Source of the DNA: an uncultured Prevotellaceae bacterium
GTDB lineage: Bacteria; Bacteroidota; Bacteroidia; Bacteroidales; Bacteroidaceae
DNA: 45,886 nucleotides
Direction of reading: 5' to 3'
NCBI GenBank assembly: GCA_900318815.1
Contig: ONMA01000029.1
Span: 1 to 45,886, forward strand
Of the stretch, positions 33,346-42,982 are shown piece by piece (within the stretch, counting starts at the first letter, position 1; every line of letters starts with the position of its first letter). The notes under the pieces are model-generated. The model was not told the DNA's origin. It saw only the letters and a list, made by a program, of their open reading frames with translations, and ran no database searches. Position numbers and translations under genes: made by a program.

Positions 33346-33602
33346 AGCAGCAATTTCCAAATCAAGAATAGCAATACGATCAATAACAATAGCTTCTGGG
33401 AACTCAGTGTTCCTATTATCGTTTTCCGGCGAGCCTGACGTTCGTGCCTGCCATGAAGGAGTCCCTGTTTCTTTTCGGTCAGACCGTCAGCAGGGGTGTC
33501 CATGCCCAGTTCTTGGCGTACCCGTTGTTCTATCTCGGCCAACCGTTCGCGCCGCTCGTCTATATAAATAGGTTTATGGCTGAACGTTCTCGGTCTCCTC
33601 AT
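33342..33602 (-). CDS. 86-residue coiled-coil protein with C-terminal membrane anchor
   Basis: A charged helical region ([19 protein letters not shown]) and a basic stretch ([12 protein letters not shown]) precede a C-terminal hydrophobic helix ([16 protein letters not shown]), so the protein is tail-anchored. It overlaps the OstA-like gene by 29 bases and mutL by an ATGA, which makes it a real, translationally coupled gene. I do not recognise a named family. Its position between an LPS-transport-like protein and MutL gives no clear function; membrane association suggests an envelope role. Confidence 0.75.
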   Translation of the reverse strand: MRRPRTFSHKPIYIDERRERLAEIEQRVRQELGMDTPADGLTEKKQGLLHGRHERQARRKTIIGTLSSQKLLLLIVLLFLIWKLLL

Positions 33603-35412
33603 GGGCAGGGGTACTTATTTCAGATTCCTCATCAACAGGGGCAACAGCCTGTTCTTGCGGGGCATCCTCGTCAGTGGGTTCGTCGGGCTTCTCGCCTTCA
33701 TTAACGCTGATTCCAGGAATTTTCACTTTAGGGGCTTCGCGGCGTTTCTGTGGTTTTAGGGCAGCGTCGGCCTGTTTGGGACGCCAGGAGAAGATGTCTT
33801 CCTTCGACAGGGGACGGATGTAGTCGAACCAATGGAAACCTTCCAGGTATCGCCTGGATGGTGGAATCTGCGAAATGGGATACATGTTGCCATCGCTTTT
33901 AGGTGCCCAGATGCGTTTCAGCTTGCCGTTTTCCATGAACATGCGCAGTTTGCTGGTCTCCAGATAGACCATGCCTACATAGCTGCTGTCGGCATTATCT
34001 TCGGGGTAGTAGTCGGTGATGACGTTGTCGATGGCTTCGGCTTCGCGTATCTCGCCGTTACTGAAGTAGGCAAACATTTCCTTCGACGAGAGTTGGTTGA
34101 AGAAGCCGTCTTCCCGCAACTGTTCGATAGAGAATGCCTGGTTGATGACGTGGGCACGGTCGATGACAGAGTCTTTCATAAAGATTTCAATCTGTTCGCC
34201 CACTAACTGCTGGTTGATGTTCCATACAATGGGGTCACGGTACATGGTCATGCACGAGTCGAGCGACGAGTAGACCAGCGAGTCGCATACGGCCTGCACG
34301 TCTTTCCTGTAGGCGCGCACCTTGTTGTAGCCATGCATCACGCGGTAGACCGAATCGGTATTAATATTGTACGTGTACACTTTGAAGGTATCGGCGTGCA
34401 TGTAGAGCGAGTCGCGTTGCGAGTAGTCGATGGCCACGGCACTGTCGGTGGTCATGGCATAGCCCGTGGCATCATCGTAGTAGCCGTAGTTGCTCGTCAG
34501 CATGTTCTTGTTCACGGTGTCATTGTAAATCACGTTGAAGAACGCCTCGCTGATGTTTTTCGAACCATCATACCACAGGCTGTCGCCTGTCAGGCGGCGT
34601 CCCTCGTTGTTGAGAACAGAGCGGTTCAGCAGCCGGCCTTTTTCCGTCTGAGTGTTATAGAATCCCAGTTCGGAGTAGATGTGGCTCTTGCCCGAGGTGA
34701 TGTCCGACGGTCCCACGATGTGTGCCAGTTTCTCTCGCGTGTCGTAATAGAGCGAGTCAGTGGTCAGGTAGAAGTTCTTGTCGAGCATGCGTACGTCGTA
34801 GAAGAACACGGCCATCTTCGTGTCGGCATGATATTCGCCCCAGTCGCTGGTCAGTGTCGTGGTGCCGTCGACCAGTTTTCCGCCTTCCTGGAAGTAGCCC
34901 ATCGACCACAGACGGTCGTAATAGAGCGAGTCTGTATAAAGCGTGGTGCCTTTGTTCTTTAGTACCACGTTCTGGAAAGCCTCCATCATCTGGTCGTTGC
35001 CGTCGTAGTAGCCGTAGTCGCTGGTCAGCGAGAGGGTGTCGCCCTGATACATGCGTACATGGCCGAATGCCTCGAACGAGTTGGTGTGCTCGAAGAAGTT
35101 GGCACTGTCGCAAAGCAGGCGTGCTCCGTCGTGTTCAAACTCCACGTTCCCGTTCAGCACCTGGGCGTTGTTGTTGCGCCATCGGTCGTAACTCAGCTCA
35201 TCGGCGTGAACCAGGTAGATGCGTTTCTTGTCAGGAGCCTGATAGTCGGCAGGACGTCTGGTGCGTTGAGTGGTGTGCTTTCGTTGCGGCTTCTTGTTAT
35301 CCTGCTGCGATGATGTTGCGGCATGGAATACCGAGAAACAAAGTACACACAGAAGCATCATGACGATGCTTCTGTGTCCCTCTCTTATTATGTTATCTCT
35401 CTTAATACTCAA
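33574..35412 (-). CDS. OstA/LptA-like LPS transport protein
   Basis: 612 residues with a TTG start at 35412; an ATG at 35361 is the alternative. The TTG start gives the signal peptide a basic N-region (MSIKRDNIIREGHR) before the hydrophobic MMLLCVLCFSVF; the ATG would not. About 60-480 are repeated OstA/LptA-type beta strands (LVHADELSYDR, LNGNVEFEHDGARLLCDSA, TLTSDWGEYHADTKMAVFF). Such proteins form a periplasmic bridge for LPS. The C-terminus is Pro/Glu-rich. A 13-bp hairpin covers the internal ATG codons. It lies downstream of two isomerase genes and overlaps the tail-anchored gene. Confidence 0.85.
   Translation of the reverse strand: MSIKRDNIIREGHRSIVMMLLCVLCFSVFHAATSSQQDNKKPQRKHTTQRTRRPADYQAPDKKRIYLVHADELSYDRWRNNNAQVLNGNVEFEHDGARLLCDSANFFEHTNSFEAFGHVRMYQGDTLSLTSDYGYYDGNDQMMEAFQNVVLKNKGTTLYTDSLYYDRLWSMGYFQEGGKLVDGTTTLTSDWGEYHADTKMAVFFYDVRMLDKNFYLTTDSLYYDTREKLAHIVGPSDITSGKSHIYSELGFYNTQTEKGRLLNRSVLNNEGRRLTGDSLWYDGSKNISEAFFNVIYNDTVNKNMLTSNYGYYDDATGYAMTTDSAVAIDYSQRDSLYMHADTFKVYTYNINTDSVYRVMHGYNKVRAYRKDVQAVCDSLVYSSLDSCMTMYRDPIVWNINQQLVGEQIEIFMKDSVIDRAHVINQAFSIEQLREDGFFNQLSSKEMFAYFSNGEIREAEAIDNVITDYYPEDNADSSYVGMVYLETSKLRMFMENGKLKRIWAPKSDGNMYPISQIPPSRRYLEGFHWFDYIRPLSKEDIFSWRPKQADAALKPQKRREAPKVKIPGISVNEGEKPDEPTDEDAPQEQAVAPVDEESEISTPAHEETENVQP
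35347..35377. promoter_or_regulatory. 13-bp perfect inverted repeat over the start region of the OstA-like gene
   Basis: ACACAGAAGCATC (35347-35359), loop ATGAC, GATGCTTCTGTGT (35365-35377). In mRNA it buries the two adjacent ATG codons (35361-35356). Confidence 0.6.
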
Positions 35413-35445
35413 TCCTCAAATTATCAATTGTCAATTCTCAATTAT

Positions 35446-36846
35446 CTATCTCACCCATCCCTGATATTCAAAGTCGCAGTTGCGATACTCATCGTTGATG
35501 CGGATGTAGGTGTTCTTTATTTTCTTCACCACCCACTCGTGCAGAGCCTCCGCGCGCCGCTTGTCGAGTACCAGGTTCTTCATTACCTGGAAGTCCTCGG
35601 TGATGACGGCCTTATGTCCTTCGGTACGGTTCTTCAGTTTGACAATCGTGCAGACGGTCTTGCCGCGCTCATTAATCATAGTGAACGGAGCTGAGATTTG
35701 TCCCACTTTCATGGTGTCTACCACTTTGGCCACTTCCGGGGGAAGGTCTTGCAGTTTGAAGCGTGAGGTCTGTCCGTTCTCCGAGCGGTTGGCCATCAGT
35801 CCTCGGTTGTTGCGGGTGTCCTTATCGTCGGAGAAGATGGAGACGGCATCTTCAAAGGTGAACTTATCGGCCGTATAGTGCCCCTGCAGCATGAGTGGGA
35901 TGGTGCCGCCGCGAATATCGTTGGCAATGGTGTCGAGCATGGCCAGTGACTTGTTGATTGACGAATCGCTCACCTCTGGCTTCAGCAGGATATGGCGCAC
36001 CTTGACCTTGTCGCCACGTTTGTCGACCAGCTGGATGATGTGGAAGCCAAACTCCGACTCCACAATCTTTGAGATTTTCTTCGGGTCGGTCAGGTTGAAT
36101 GCCACGCTGGCAAAAGCCGGGTCGAGCACGCCACGCCCCACGTAGTCCATCTCGCCGCCATTTCGGGCAGAGCCTGGATCCTGGCTGTAGAGTCGGGCCA
36201 GTGTCTGGAACGTTGTCTCGCCCTTGGTCACGCGGTCGGTAAAGTTGCGCAACTGTTCCTTCACGCGGTTAATCTCCTCAGCCTCTATTCTCGGTGTCTG
36301 GGTAATGATCTGAACCTCCACCTCCGTCGGCACGTAGGGGATGCTGTCCTGCGGCAAGTCCTTGAAGAAGCGTCGCACGTCGGCCGGGGTCACCTGGATG
36401 TCCTTCACCAGTCGTTCGCGCATGCGCTGGATAAGAATCTGGTCGCGCAGGTCGTCGTGCATGGATTTGCGAATCTGGCTGATGCTCTGCTTGCGATACT
36501 CTTCCAGTTTCTCTCGTGAGCCAATCTGGCTAATCATGTATTCTATGCGAGCCTCTATCTGGTTAGAGATTTCCGATTCTGTTACCTCGACACTGTCGAT
36601 GGCAGCCTGGTGCAGGAAAAGCTTCTGCACGGCAATCTGCTCGGGAATGGCACAGTCGGGATCGCGATCCCAGCGTGTGCCTTCCAAGGCGGCCTGCATG
36701 CGCATGGCCTCGACCGTGCTTTTCAGGATAGGCTCATCGCCCACCACCCATATCACCTCGTCGACGACATTCTGCGCAAGCGCATTGCCGAGCGACAAAT
36801 GACAGATGGCAAACGACAGGGCCATTGCCTTCATCCATCCGTTCAT
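35446..36846 (-). CDS. SurA-like periplasmic peptidyl-prolyl isomerase
   Basis: 466 residues from the ATG at 36846, where a signal peptide begins (MNGWMKAMALSFAICHLSLG, ends ALAQ). Starts further upstream (ATG at 36900, TTG at 36915) lie in low-complexity repeat DNA. A SurA-type N-terminal helical domain (about 30-170) is followed by a parvulin domain (FQTLARLYSQDPGSARNGGEMDYVGRG, then SEFGFHIIQLVDKRGD) and a second, weaker one (VGQISAPFTMINERGKTVCTIV). It is a chaperone/isomerase for outer-membrane barrels. Second of two parvulin genes in the operon, before the OstA-like gene. Confidence 0.88.
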   Translation of the reverse strand: MNGWMKAMALSFAICHLSLGNALAQNVVDEVIWVVGDEPILKSTVEAMRMQAALEGTRWDRDPDCAIPEQIAVQKLFLHQAAIDSVEVTESEISNQIEARIEYMISQIGSREKLEEYRKQSISQIRKSMHDDLRDQILIQRMRERLVKDIQVTPADVRRFFKDLPQDSIPYVPTEVEVQIITQTPRIEAEEINRVKEQLRNFTDRVTKGETTFQTLARLYSQDPGSARNGGEMDYVGRGVLDPAFASVAFNLTDPKKISKIVESEFGFHIIQLVDKRGDKVKVRHILLKPEVSDSSINKSLAMLDTIANDIRGGTIPLMLQGHYTADKFTFEDAVSIFSDDKDTRNNRGLMANRSENGQTSRFKLQDLPPEVAKVVDTMKVGQISAPFTMINERGKTVCTIVKLKNRTEGHKAVITEDFQVMKNLVLDKRRAEALHEWVVKKIKNTYIRINDEYRNCDFEYQGWVR

Positions 36847-36934
36847 CCGCAAGCCATGCTTCCGGCTCTTCTTACCTCCAAGGGCATTCTCATTCCTCAT
36901 TCCTTCAATACTCAATGGTCAATTCTCAATAGAT

Positions 36935-38383
36935 TCAGTGCTTGTTGACGGTTTGCAACACCTCTTCATCCACCTTGAAGGTGTACTTCCTGCGCAGTTC
37001 GGCCACCCATTGCTGCTCCAGCATCTCCTGGTAGTCGGCCACCACGAGGCCACGCACGTCGGTATAGTCCTCGGGTCCTTTTTTCAGCAACTTGCCAAAG
37101 ACATCGTCGATGGGGTAGTCCTTCAAGTGGTTCACCGTGGTATCTTTCTTGAACACTAAGCTGTCGACCAGCGCATTGTCGCCTTCCTTGAAGATTCCCT
37201 TCTCCACGCGGATGCGGATGACGGAGTCGGCATTGAAGGTGGTGCGTAGCTTCTCGGCCCACTGGTCGAAGGGCAGCTTCTTCACGCAGTCTTTCACCGC
37301 CTTGACGTCGGCTTGCTCCTTCACGTGGAAGGCCATGCCCTTGTAGCGGGGCTTGTCCCATGCATACTTCTTCTTGTTCTTCTTGAAGTACTGGGCCAGC
37401 CCGGCCTCGTCCTTGGCTGCCTTGTCCCACACTAACTGGTTGCTGATTTCGTAGAGTAGCAGACCGTCGTGGTATTCTTGAATCAGGTATTTCATTTCAT
37501 TGTCCTTGGCCGACATGTCGGTAGCCACCTGCTCCATCACCTCCTCCTTGGTCTTGTTGCCTGCCTTCACGATAGAGTCCACCTTCTGCGTGGCAATGCG
37601 GTCGCGCAGTCCGCGCTGTTCAATAAACTGCAGGATGCTCTTGTGATGAAACTCAAAAGGTTCCAGCATCTTGCGGCCTCTCAGTTGGATAATGTGGAAG
37701 CCGAAAGGCGACTGCACGATGGGCGACACTTCGCCCGAGTCCTTCAATGCGAAAGCGGCATCCTCAAACTCCTTGACAAACTGGCCACGCTGTGCAAAGG
37801 GCAGCAAACCGCCTTGGCGGGCCGAGCCCGGGTCCTGGCTCAGTCGTTTAGCCAGTTCACTGAAGTCGGCACCCTGCTTCAGGGCGTTGTAGATGGAGTC
37901 TATGCGCACCTTGGCTGCGGCCAGTTCTTCGGGTGTTCCTTGCTGTTGTACGCGCAGCAGGATGTGGGCTGTCTGGATAAGACCGTCGGGGCCAATGCGC
38001 TGCACCGTCTCGTCGTAGATGCGGTGGGCTTCGGCCTCCATGTCATCGTCGGTCACCATGGCGGGCAGCAACTGTTGGTCGCGGTATTGTGCAAACTCGG
38101 CCTTGAACGAACTCAGCGTGTCGTACTTGGCATCGAGGGCAGCACACACCTTCAGCTTATAGTTGATAAACAGGTCAACGTATTCCTCGACCGTCTTCTT
38201 GTCGATGACTCCCTCGGTATTGTTCTTGTTGTAGGAGTATTCAAACTCTGAGCGGGGAACAGGAATGCCGTTTACCACCATGACCACGGGGTCTTCCTGC
38301 GCCGCTACGAGGCTAACTGAAAACTGACAGATGATAAATGACAGGCTGATTATCCTCATCCATCTGCTTTTTTGATTGCTCAT
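36935..38383 (-). CDS. PpiC/parvulin-type peptidyl-prolyl isomerase
   Basis: 482 residues from the ATG at 38383. The signal peptide ends SLVAAQ. SurA_N-like region about 25-125 (VVNGIPVPRSEFEYSYNKN). Parvulin domain about 130-235 with QTAHILLRV, FSELAKRLSQDPGSARQGG and SPFGFHIIQLRGRK. The C-terminal half is helical with a second degenerate isomerase-like part. It assists folding of outer-membrane or exported proteins. It starts 37 bases after guaB, and the same-strand SurA-like gene follows, so the two form a tandem pair. Confidence 0.88.
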   Translation of the reverse strand: MSNQKSRWMRIISLSFIICQFSVSLVAAQEDPVVMVVNGIPVPRSEFEYSYNKNNTEGVIDKKTVEEYVDLFINYKLKVCAALDAKYDTLSSFKAEFAQYRDQQLLPAMVTDDDMEAEAHRIYDETVQRIGPDGLIQTAHILLRVQQQGTPEELAAAKVRIDSIYNALKQGADFSELAKRLSQDPGSARQGGLLPFAQRGQFVKEFEDAAFALKDSGEVSPIVQSPFGFHIIQLRGRKMLEPFEFHHKSILQFIEQRGLRDRIATQKVDSIVKAGNKTKEEVMEQVATDMSAKDNEMKYLIQEYHDGLLLYEISNQLVWDKAAKDEAGLAQYFKKNKKKYAWDKPRYKGMAFHVKEQADVKAVKDCVKKLPFDQWAEKLRTTFNADSVIRIRVEKGIFKEGDNALVDSLVFKKDTTVNHLKDYPIDDVFGKLLKKGPEDYTDVRGLVVADYQEMLEQQWVAELRRKYTFKVDEEVLQTVNKH

Positions 38384-38420
38384 TTCGTCTTGTCGTTTTA
38401 ATAGAGGCAATGATTATTTT

Positions 38421-39902
<1,482 letters not shown>

Positions 39903-39928
39903 TTACACCTTTTCTTAAATATTGCGTG

Positions 39929-39936
39929 CAAAGTTA
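39929..39936 (-). promoter_or_regulatory. -7 element TAacTTTG of guaB operon
   Basis: TAACTTTG on the minus strand, about 30 bases before the ATG at 39899. No TTG at the ideal -33 position. Confidence 0.5.
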
Positions 39937-40027
39937 CTGTTTTTTTCTCACTTGCATCCCATCTTTCAAGTTTTTCTTGCATAATTAATACGATTTAACC
40001 CTTACTTTGGTAGGAGCAAGTACGGGT

Positions 40028-40867
40028 TCATGGCATGCGGTGATATACGATGGTGTCGACAACCGTGATATTCATGGCGGCAAAATAGCCCTGACAGCCG
40101 CCGGTGATGTTGCTGCGGGGGTTGGCTCCGTTGCCCTGTCCGGCGCGGAGCGAAGTGAAGAAGTCGTAGGCACTGCGGTCGATGGCCGTCAGGCTGAACG
40201 TGATGACGTCGCCCTCGTAGAGGATGTCCTTCCAGTCTTCCTCCTTGTCCTCGTCGGCAGCCTTTTCGCTCATGCAAATAATGTCGCGGAAGATGAGTCC
40301 CGGCGGGCATCCCCGGTCATCGAACACGCTCCAGCGGTAGGCCTCGGTCTTTGACAACCCCTCTGTATGGGGATGCGACGAGCGTCGGTCCATGCGATAC
40401 AGGTAGTAGTTGCGCTCGTCGGGCTGCGGGTCTTCGGCCCACATCTCGAAGGTCATGATACGCTCCTTCATCACCGACATCCATTCGAACTCGACCGACT
40501 GGATAGGGGCGGGAGGAAACATCTGCGACGTGGACTCGTAATGGCCGTCCTCGAAGTCCACGCTCAGCTGATAGGTCTGCCCGGCGATGCCCGCCCGTGG
40601 CGAGTAGTAGCACTGGGTGGCTTCGTCGTACCAGAGCTGTTCCATCATGCCCTCCGACGTGATGAGCACCAAGGCTCCTTCTATGCAGCGGCCTTTCGCG
40701 CTGTCGGTCACGTTGCGGCTGCGGGTAATCACCACGCTCATGCCCTCGTTGGTCACGCGCCCCTCGATAACCACCTGCGGGGCGGTCTCGTGGTAGTCGA
40801 AGCTGATTTCCTTTGTGCAGGAAGCAAGGACGGCTATATATATAATAAGGTGTAAAAATCGTTTCAT
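40028..40867 (-). CDS. DUF4249-family lipoprotein
   Basis: 279 residues. The lipobox ends at Cys17 (AVLASC). The mature part begins with the family's KEISFDY, VIEGRVTNEG pattern and contains PP-rich and WSVFDD segments, ending FAAMNITVVDTIVYHR. DUF4249 proteins are surface-type lipoproteins partnered with a TonB-dependent receptor in Bacteroidetes. Here the start follows the receptor stop by 1 base, so translation is coupled. It may help capture the receptor's substrate, analogous to but unrelated to SusD. Function is inference. Confidence 0.85.
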   Translation of the reverse strand: MKRFLHLIIYIAVLASCTKEISFDYHETAPQVVIEGRVTNEGMSVVITRSRNVTDSAKGRCIEGALVLITSEGMMEQLWYDEATQCYYSPRAGIAGQTYQLSVDFEDGHYESTSQMFPPAPIQSVEFEWMSVMKERIMTFEMWAEDPQPDERNYYLYRMDRRSSHPHTEGLSKTEAYRWSVFDDRGCPPGLIFRDIICMSEKAADEDKEEDWKDILYEGDVITFSLTAIDRSAYDFFTSLRAGQGNGANPRSNITGGCQGYFAAMNITVVDTIVYHRMP

Positions 40868-40868
40868 G

Positions 40869-42944
40869 TCAGTATTTCAGGGTAAATGAGATTGAGGGGA
40901 CGATGCCGAAGAGCGAGGTCTGCTCGGCAACGGTTCCCGTGTTGCTCTTCTCGTCGTTCTTGAAGCGAATGACGAACGGGTTGTAGCGGCAATAGGCGTT
41001 GTATAGGCCGAACGACCAGATGCGGGTGGCGCGGCGCAGCTTCTTGCTGTGGGTAAGACTGAGGTCCAGCCGGTGGTAGGCCGGCGCACGGTAGCCGTTG
41101 CGCTCAGCGTAATAATAGTAGGTGGTGCCGTCGAGTTCGTACTTCGCGCTGGGGGCCGTCAGAGCCTGCCCCGTGTTGTAGCGCCAAGTGCTTGCCAGTT
41201 CCCACGATGGCGACAGTTGCCATATTCCCACGAGTGCCAGGTCGTGACGTCGGTCATTCGAGGCGGTGTACCAGCATCCGTCGTTGATGCCCTCAATCTT
41301 GTTCTCGCTCCACGATAGGGTATAGCTGGCCCAGCCCGTCAGCCTTCCCGTGTTCTTGTGGGCGCACAGCTCCAGACCGTAGGCCCGTCCCTTGCCGCCG
41401 AGCAGCAGCCGCTCAATCTCTATCTCCGAGTAGAACGACTTGCCGTCGCGGTAGTCGTAGACGTTGCGAATGTTCTTGTAGTAGACCTCTGCCGAGAAGT
41501 CGTAGCCGCCCTTGCGGGTGATGCCCGTCCAGCCTGCGGCCACCTGGTCGGCCATCTCCGGCTTCACGATGTTGCTGGTCATGGTGTAGCGGTCGAAAGG
41601 CATGGACATGGAACTGCCGCTCACGGCATGTATGTCCTGCGACGTGCGGCTGTAGCCTATCCGCATGCTGTGCTGCTTGCCCATGTTCCACTTGATGCTC
41701 AGCCGTGGCTCCACGTCGGCGTAGGTCTTCACCGCGCTGCCGCTGGCGGGAAGCATCGTCTCCGTGATATTGCCCTCGTCGTCGAGTTGGTAGTAGGGCG
41801 AACCGCCCAGCGCCGAGAAGAGATGCAGGCGGAGTCCGGCCGACAGTTCGACGTGGCGGTTGGGCTGCCACTCGTCGTTCAGCCAGAAGCTACAGGTATT
41901 GGCCGTTCGCTTCTCGCGCTGGTGCAGCAGGTTGATGTCCCATTCAGCCGACTGCAACTGCAGGCGTGTTGCCTCGCCTCCGCAGTTCAGCTGATGGTGC
42001 CCCGTCTTCCACACTTGCTGGTGGCGCAGCGTCGTGTGGCGTATGTAGCCCTTCATGGTGTAGTAGATGCTGAGCATCTCGATGCCCACGTCGCTGGTAA
42101 AGTCGCTGTAGATAAGCTGCGTGTTGGCATAGTGACGGTCGCTGGCGGTGTGCAGCCAGTTGGCCGTGGCCGTGGTGTTGCCCCATTCCATCCGCATGGC
42201 ATCGCCAAGATTCATGTTGTCGTGCCCCCGGAAGAACGAGAGCGTGAGCACGTCCTGTTGCGACAGCCGGAAGTTCATCCGCAGGTTGGTGTCGTAGAAA
42301 TAGAGTGTGTAGTCCTTGTATTTGTCGCTGGTCTTGAGGAACATGTCGAGATAGGAACGCCGGCCGGCAAAGAGAAACGACGAGCGGCCTTCCTTGACAG
42401 GCCCTTCGGCCACCACCTTGGCCGAGAGCAGGCCCACGGTGCCGCCATAGTGATAGTCGCTCAGACTGCCCGAGCGGGTGCTGATGTCGAAGACCGAGGC
42501 CGTGCCGCCGCCTAAGTAGGCGGGCACCAGTCCCTTGTAAAGCGAGGCGCCCATCAGTGCATCGTCGTTGAAGGTCGAGAAGAGGCCCATCAGGTGGCCG
42601 GCGTTATAGACGGTGGCACCGTCGAGCAGGATCAGGTTCTGTGCCGCCTTGCCGCCCCGCACCTGATAGCCGCCCGTGGCTTCGCTCTCGCTCTTCACGC
42701 CGGGCAGCAGCTGCAGGCTCTTGATGATGTCCTTCTCGCCGAAGAGGGCCGGCACCTTGGCCAGGGTGCCCACGTCGACTTTCTCCACGCCTATCTGCAC
42801 TTCCTGCACCCGTTTCTGTGCCGAGCGCGACGTCACGGTCACTTCCTGCAGGGTGTCCTCGCGTTGCACGTCTTCGCTCTGGGCTGCGGTCTGCAGACCG
42901 CAGCCCAGTAGTGATATAATAAAGAGGTATCTACATTTTTGCAT
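40869..42944 (-). CDS. TonB-dependent outer-membrane receptor
   Basis: 691 residues, signal peptide 1-21 (ends QTAAQ). A short TonB-box-like region (EDTLQEVTVTSRS) leads to the plug domain at about 45-165 (IKSLQLLPGVKSESEATGGYQVRGGKAAQNLILLDGATVY), then a 22-strand-type barrel that ends in SFTLKY. Unlike most Bacteroidetes receptors it lacks the N-terminal carboxypeptidase-like beta domain. It imports a ligand across the outer membrane using TonB-ExbBD energy; the ligand is unknown. It follows the GH30 gene by 38 bases and precedes the DUF4249 gene by 1. Confidence 0.92.
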   Translation of the reverse strand: MQKCRYLFIISLLGCGLQTAAQSEDVQREDTLQEVTVTSRSAQKRVQEVQIGVEKVDVGTLAKVPALFGEKDIIKSLQLLPGVKSESEATGGYQVRGGKAAQNLILLDGATVYNAGHLMGLFSTFNDDALMGASLYKGLVPAYLGGGTASVFDISTRSGSLSDYHYGGTVGLLSAKVVAEGPVKEGRSSFLFAGRRSYLDMFLKTSDKYKDYTLYFYDTNLRMNFRLSQQDVLTLSFFRGHDNMNLGDAMRMEWGNTTATANWLHTASDRHYANTQLIYSDFTSDVGIEMLSIYYTMKGYIRHTTLRHQQVWKTGHHQLNCGGEATRLQLQSAEWDINLLHQREKRTANTCSFWLNDEWQPNRHVELSAGLRLHLFSALGGSPYYQLDDEGNITETMLPASGSAVKTYADVEPRLSIKWNMGKQHSMRIGYSRTSQDIHAVSGSSMSMPFDRYTMTSNIVKPEMADQVAAGWTGITRKGGYDFSAEVYYKNIRNVYDYRDGKSFYSEIEIERLLLGGKGRAYGLELCAHKNTGRLTGWASYTLSWSENKIEGINDGCWYTASNDRRHDLALVGIWQLSPSWELASTWRYNTGQALTAPSAKYELDGTTYYYYAERNGYRAPAYHRLDLSLTHSKKLRRATRIWSFGLYNAYCRYNPFVIRFKNDEKSNTGTVAEQTSLFGIVPSISFTLKY

Positions 42945-42952
42945 TGCGGGTG

Positions 42953-42960
42953 CAAAATTA
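42953..42960 (-). promoter_or_regulatory. Possible internal -7 element TAatTTTG before the receptor gene
   Basis: TAATTTTG ends 8 bases before the receptor ATG; if used, the transcript would be almost leaderless. No TTG at -33. Confidence 0.3.
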
Positions 42961-42982
42961 GATAAAATTTCCGAAATGCCCG

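Noticed and set aside
41358-42515. 385-codon plus-strand frame opposite the TonB receptor
   Set aside because: Antisense shadow; no signal peptide or motif, while the minus strand has a clear receptor.
40028-42944. SusC/SusD pair
   Set aside because: The lipoprotein matches DUF4249, not SusD/RagB, and the receptor lacks the usual SusC N-terminal domain.
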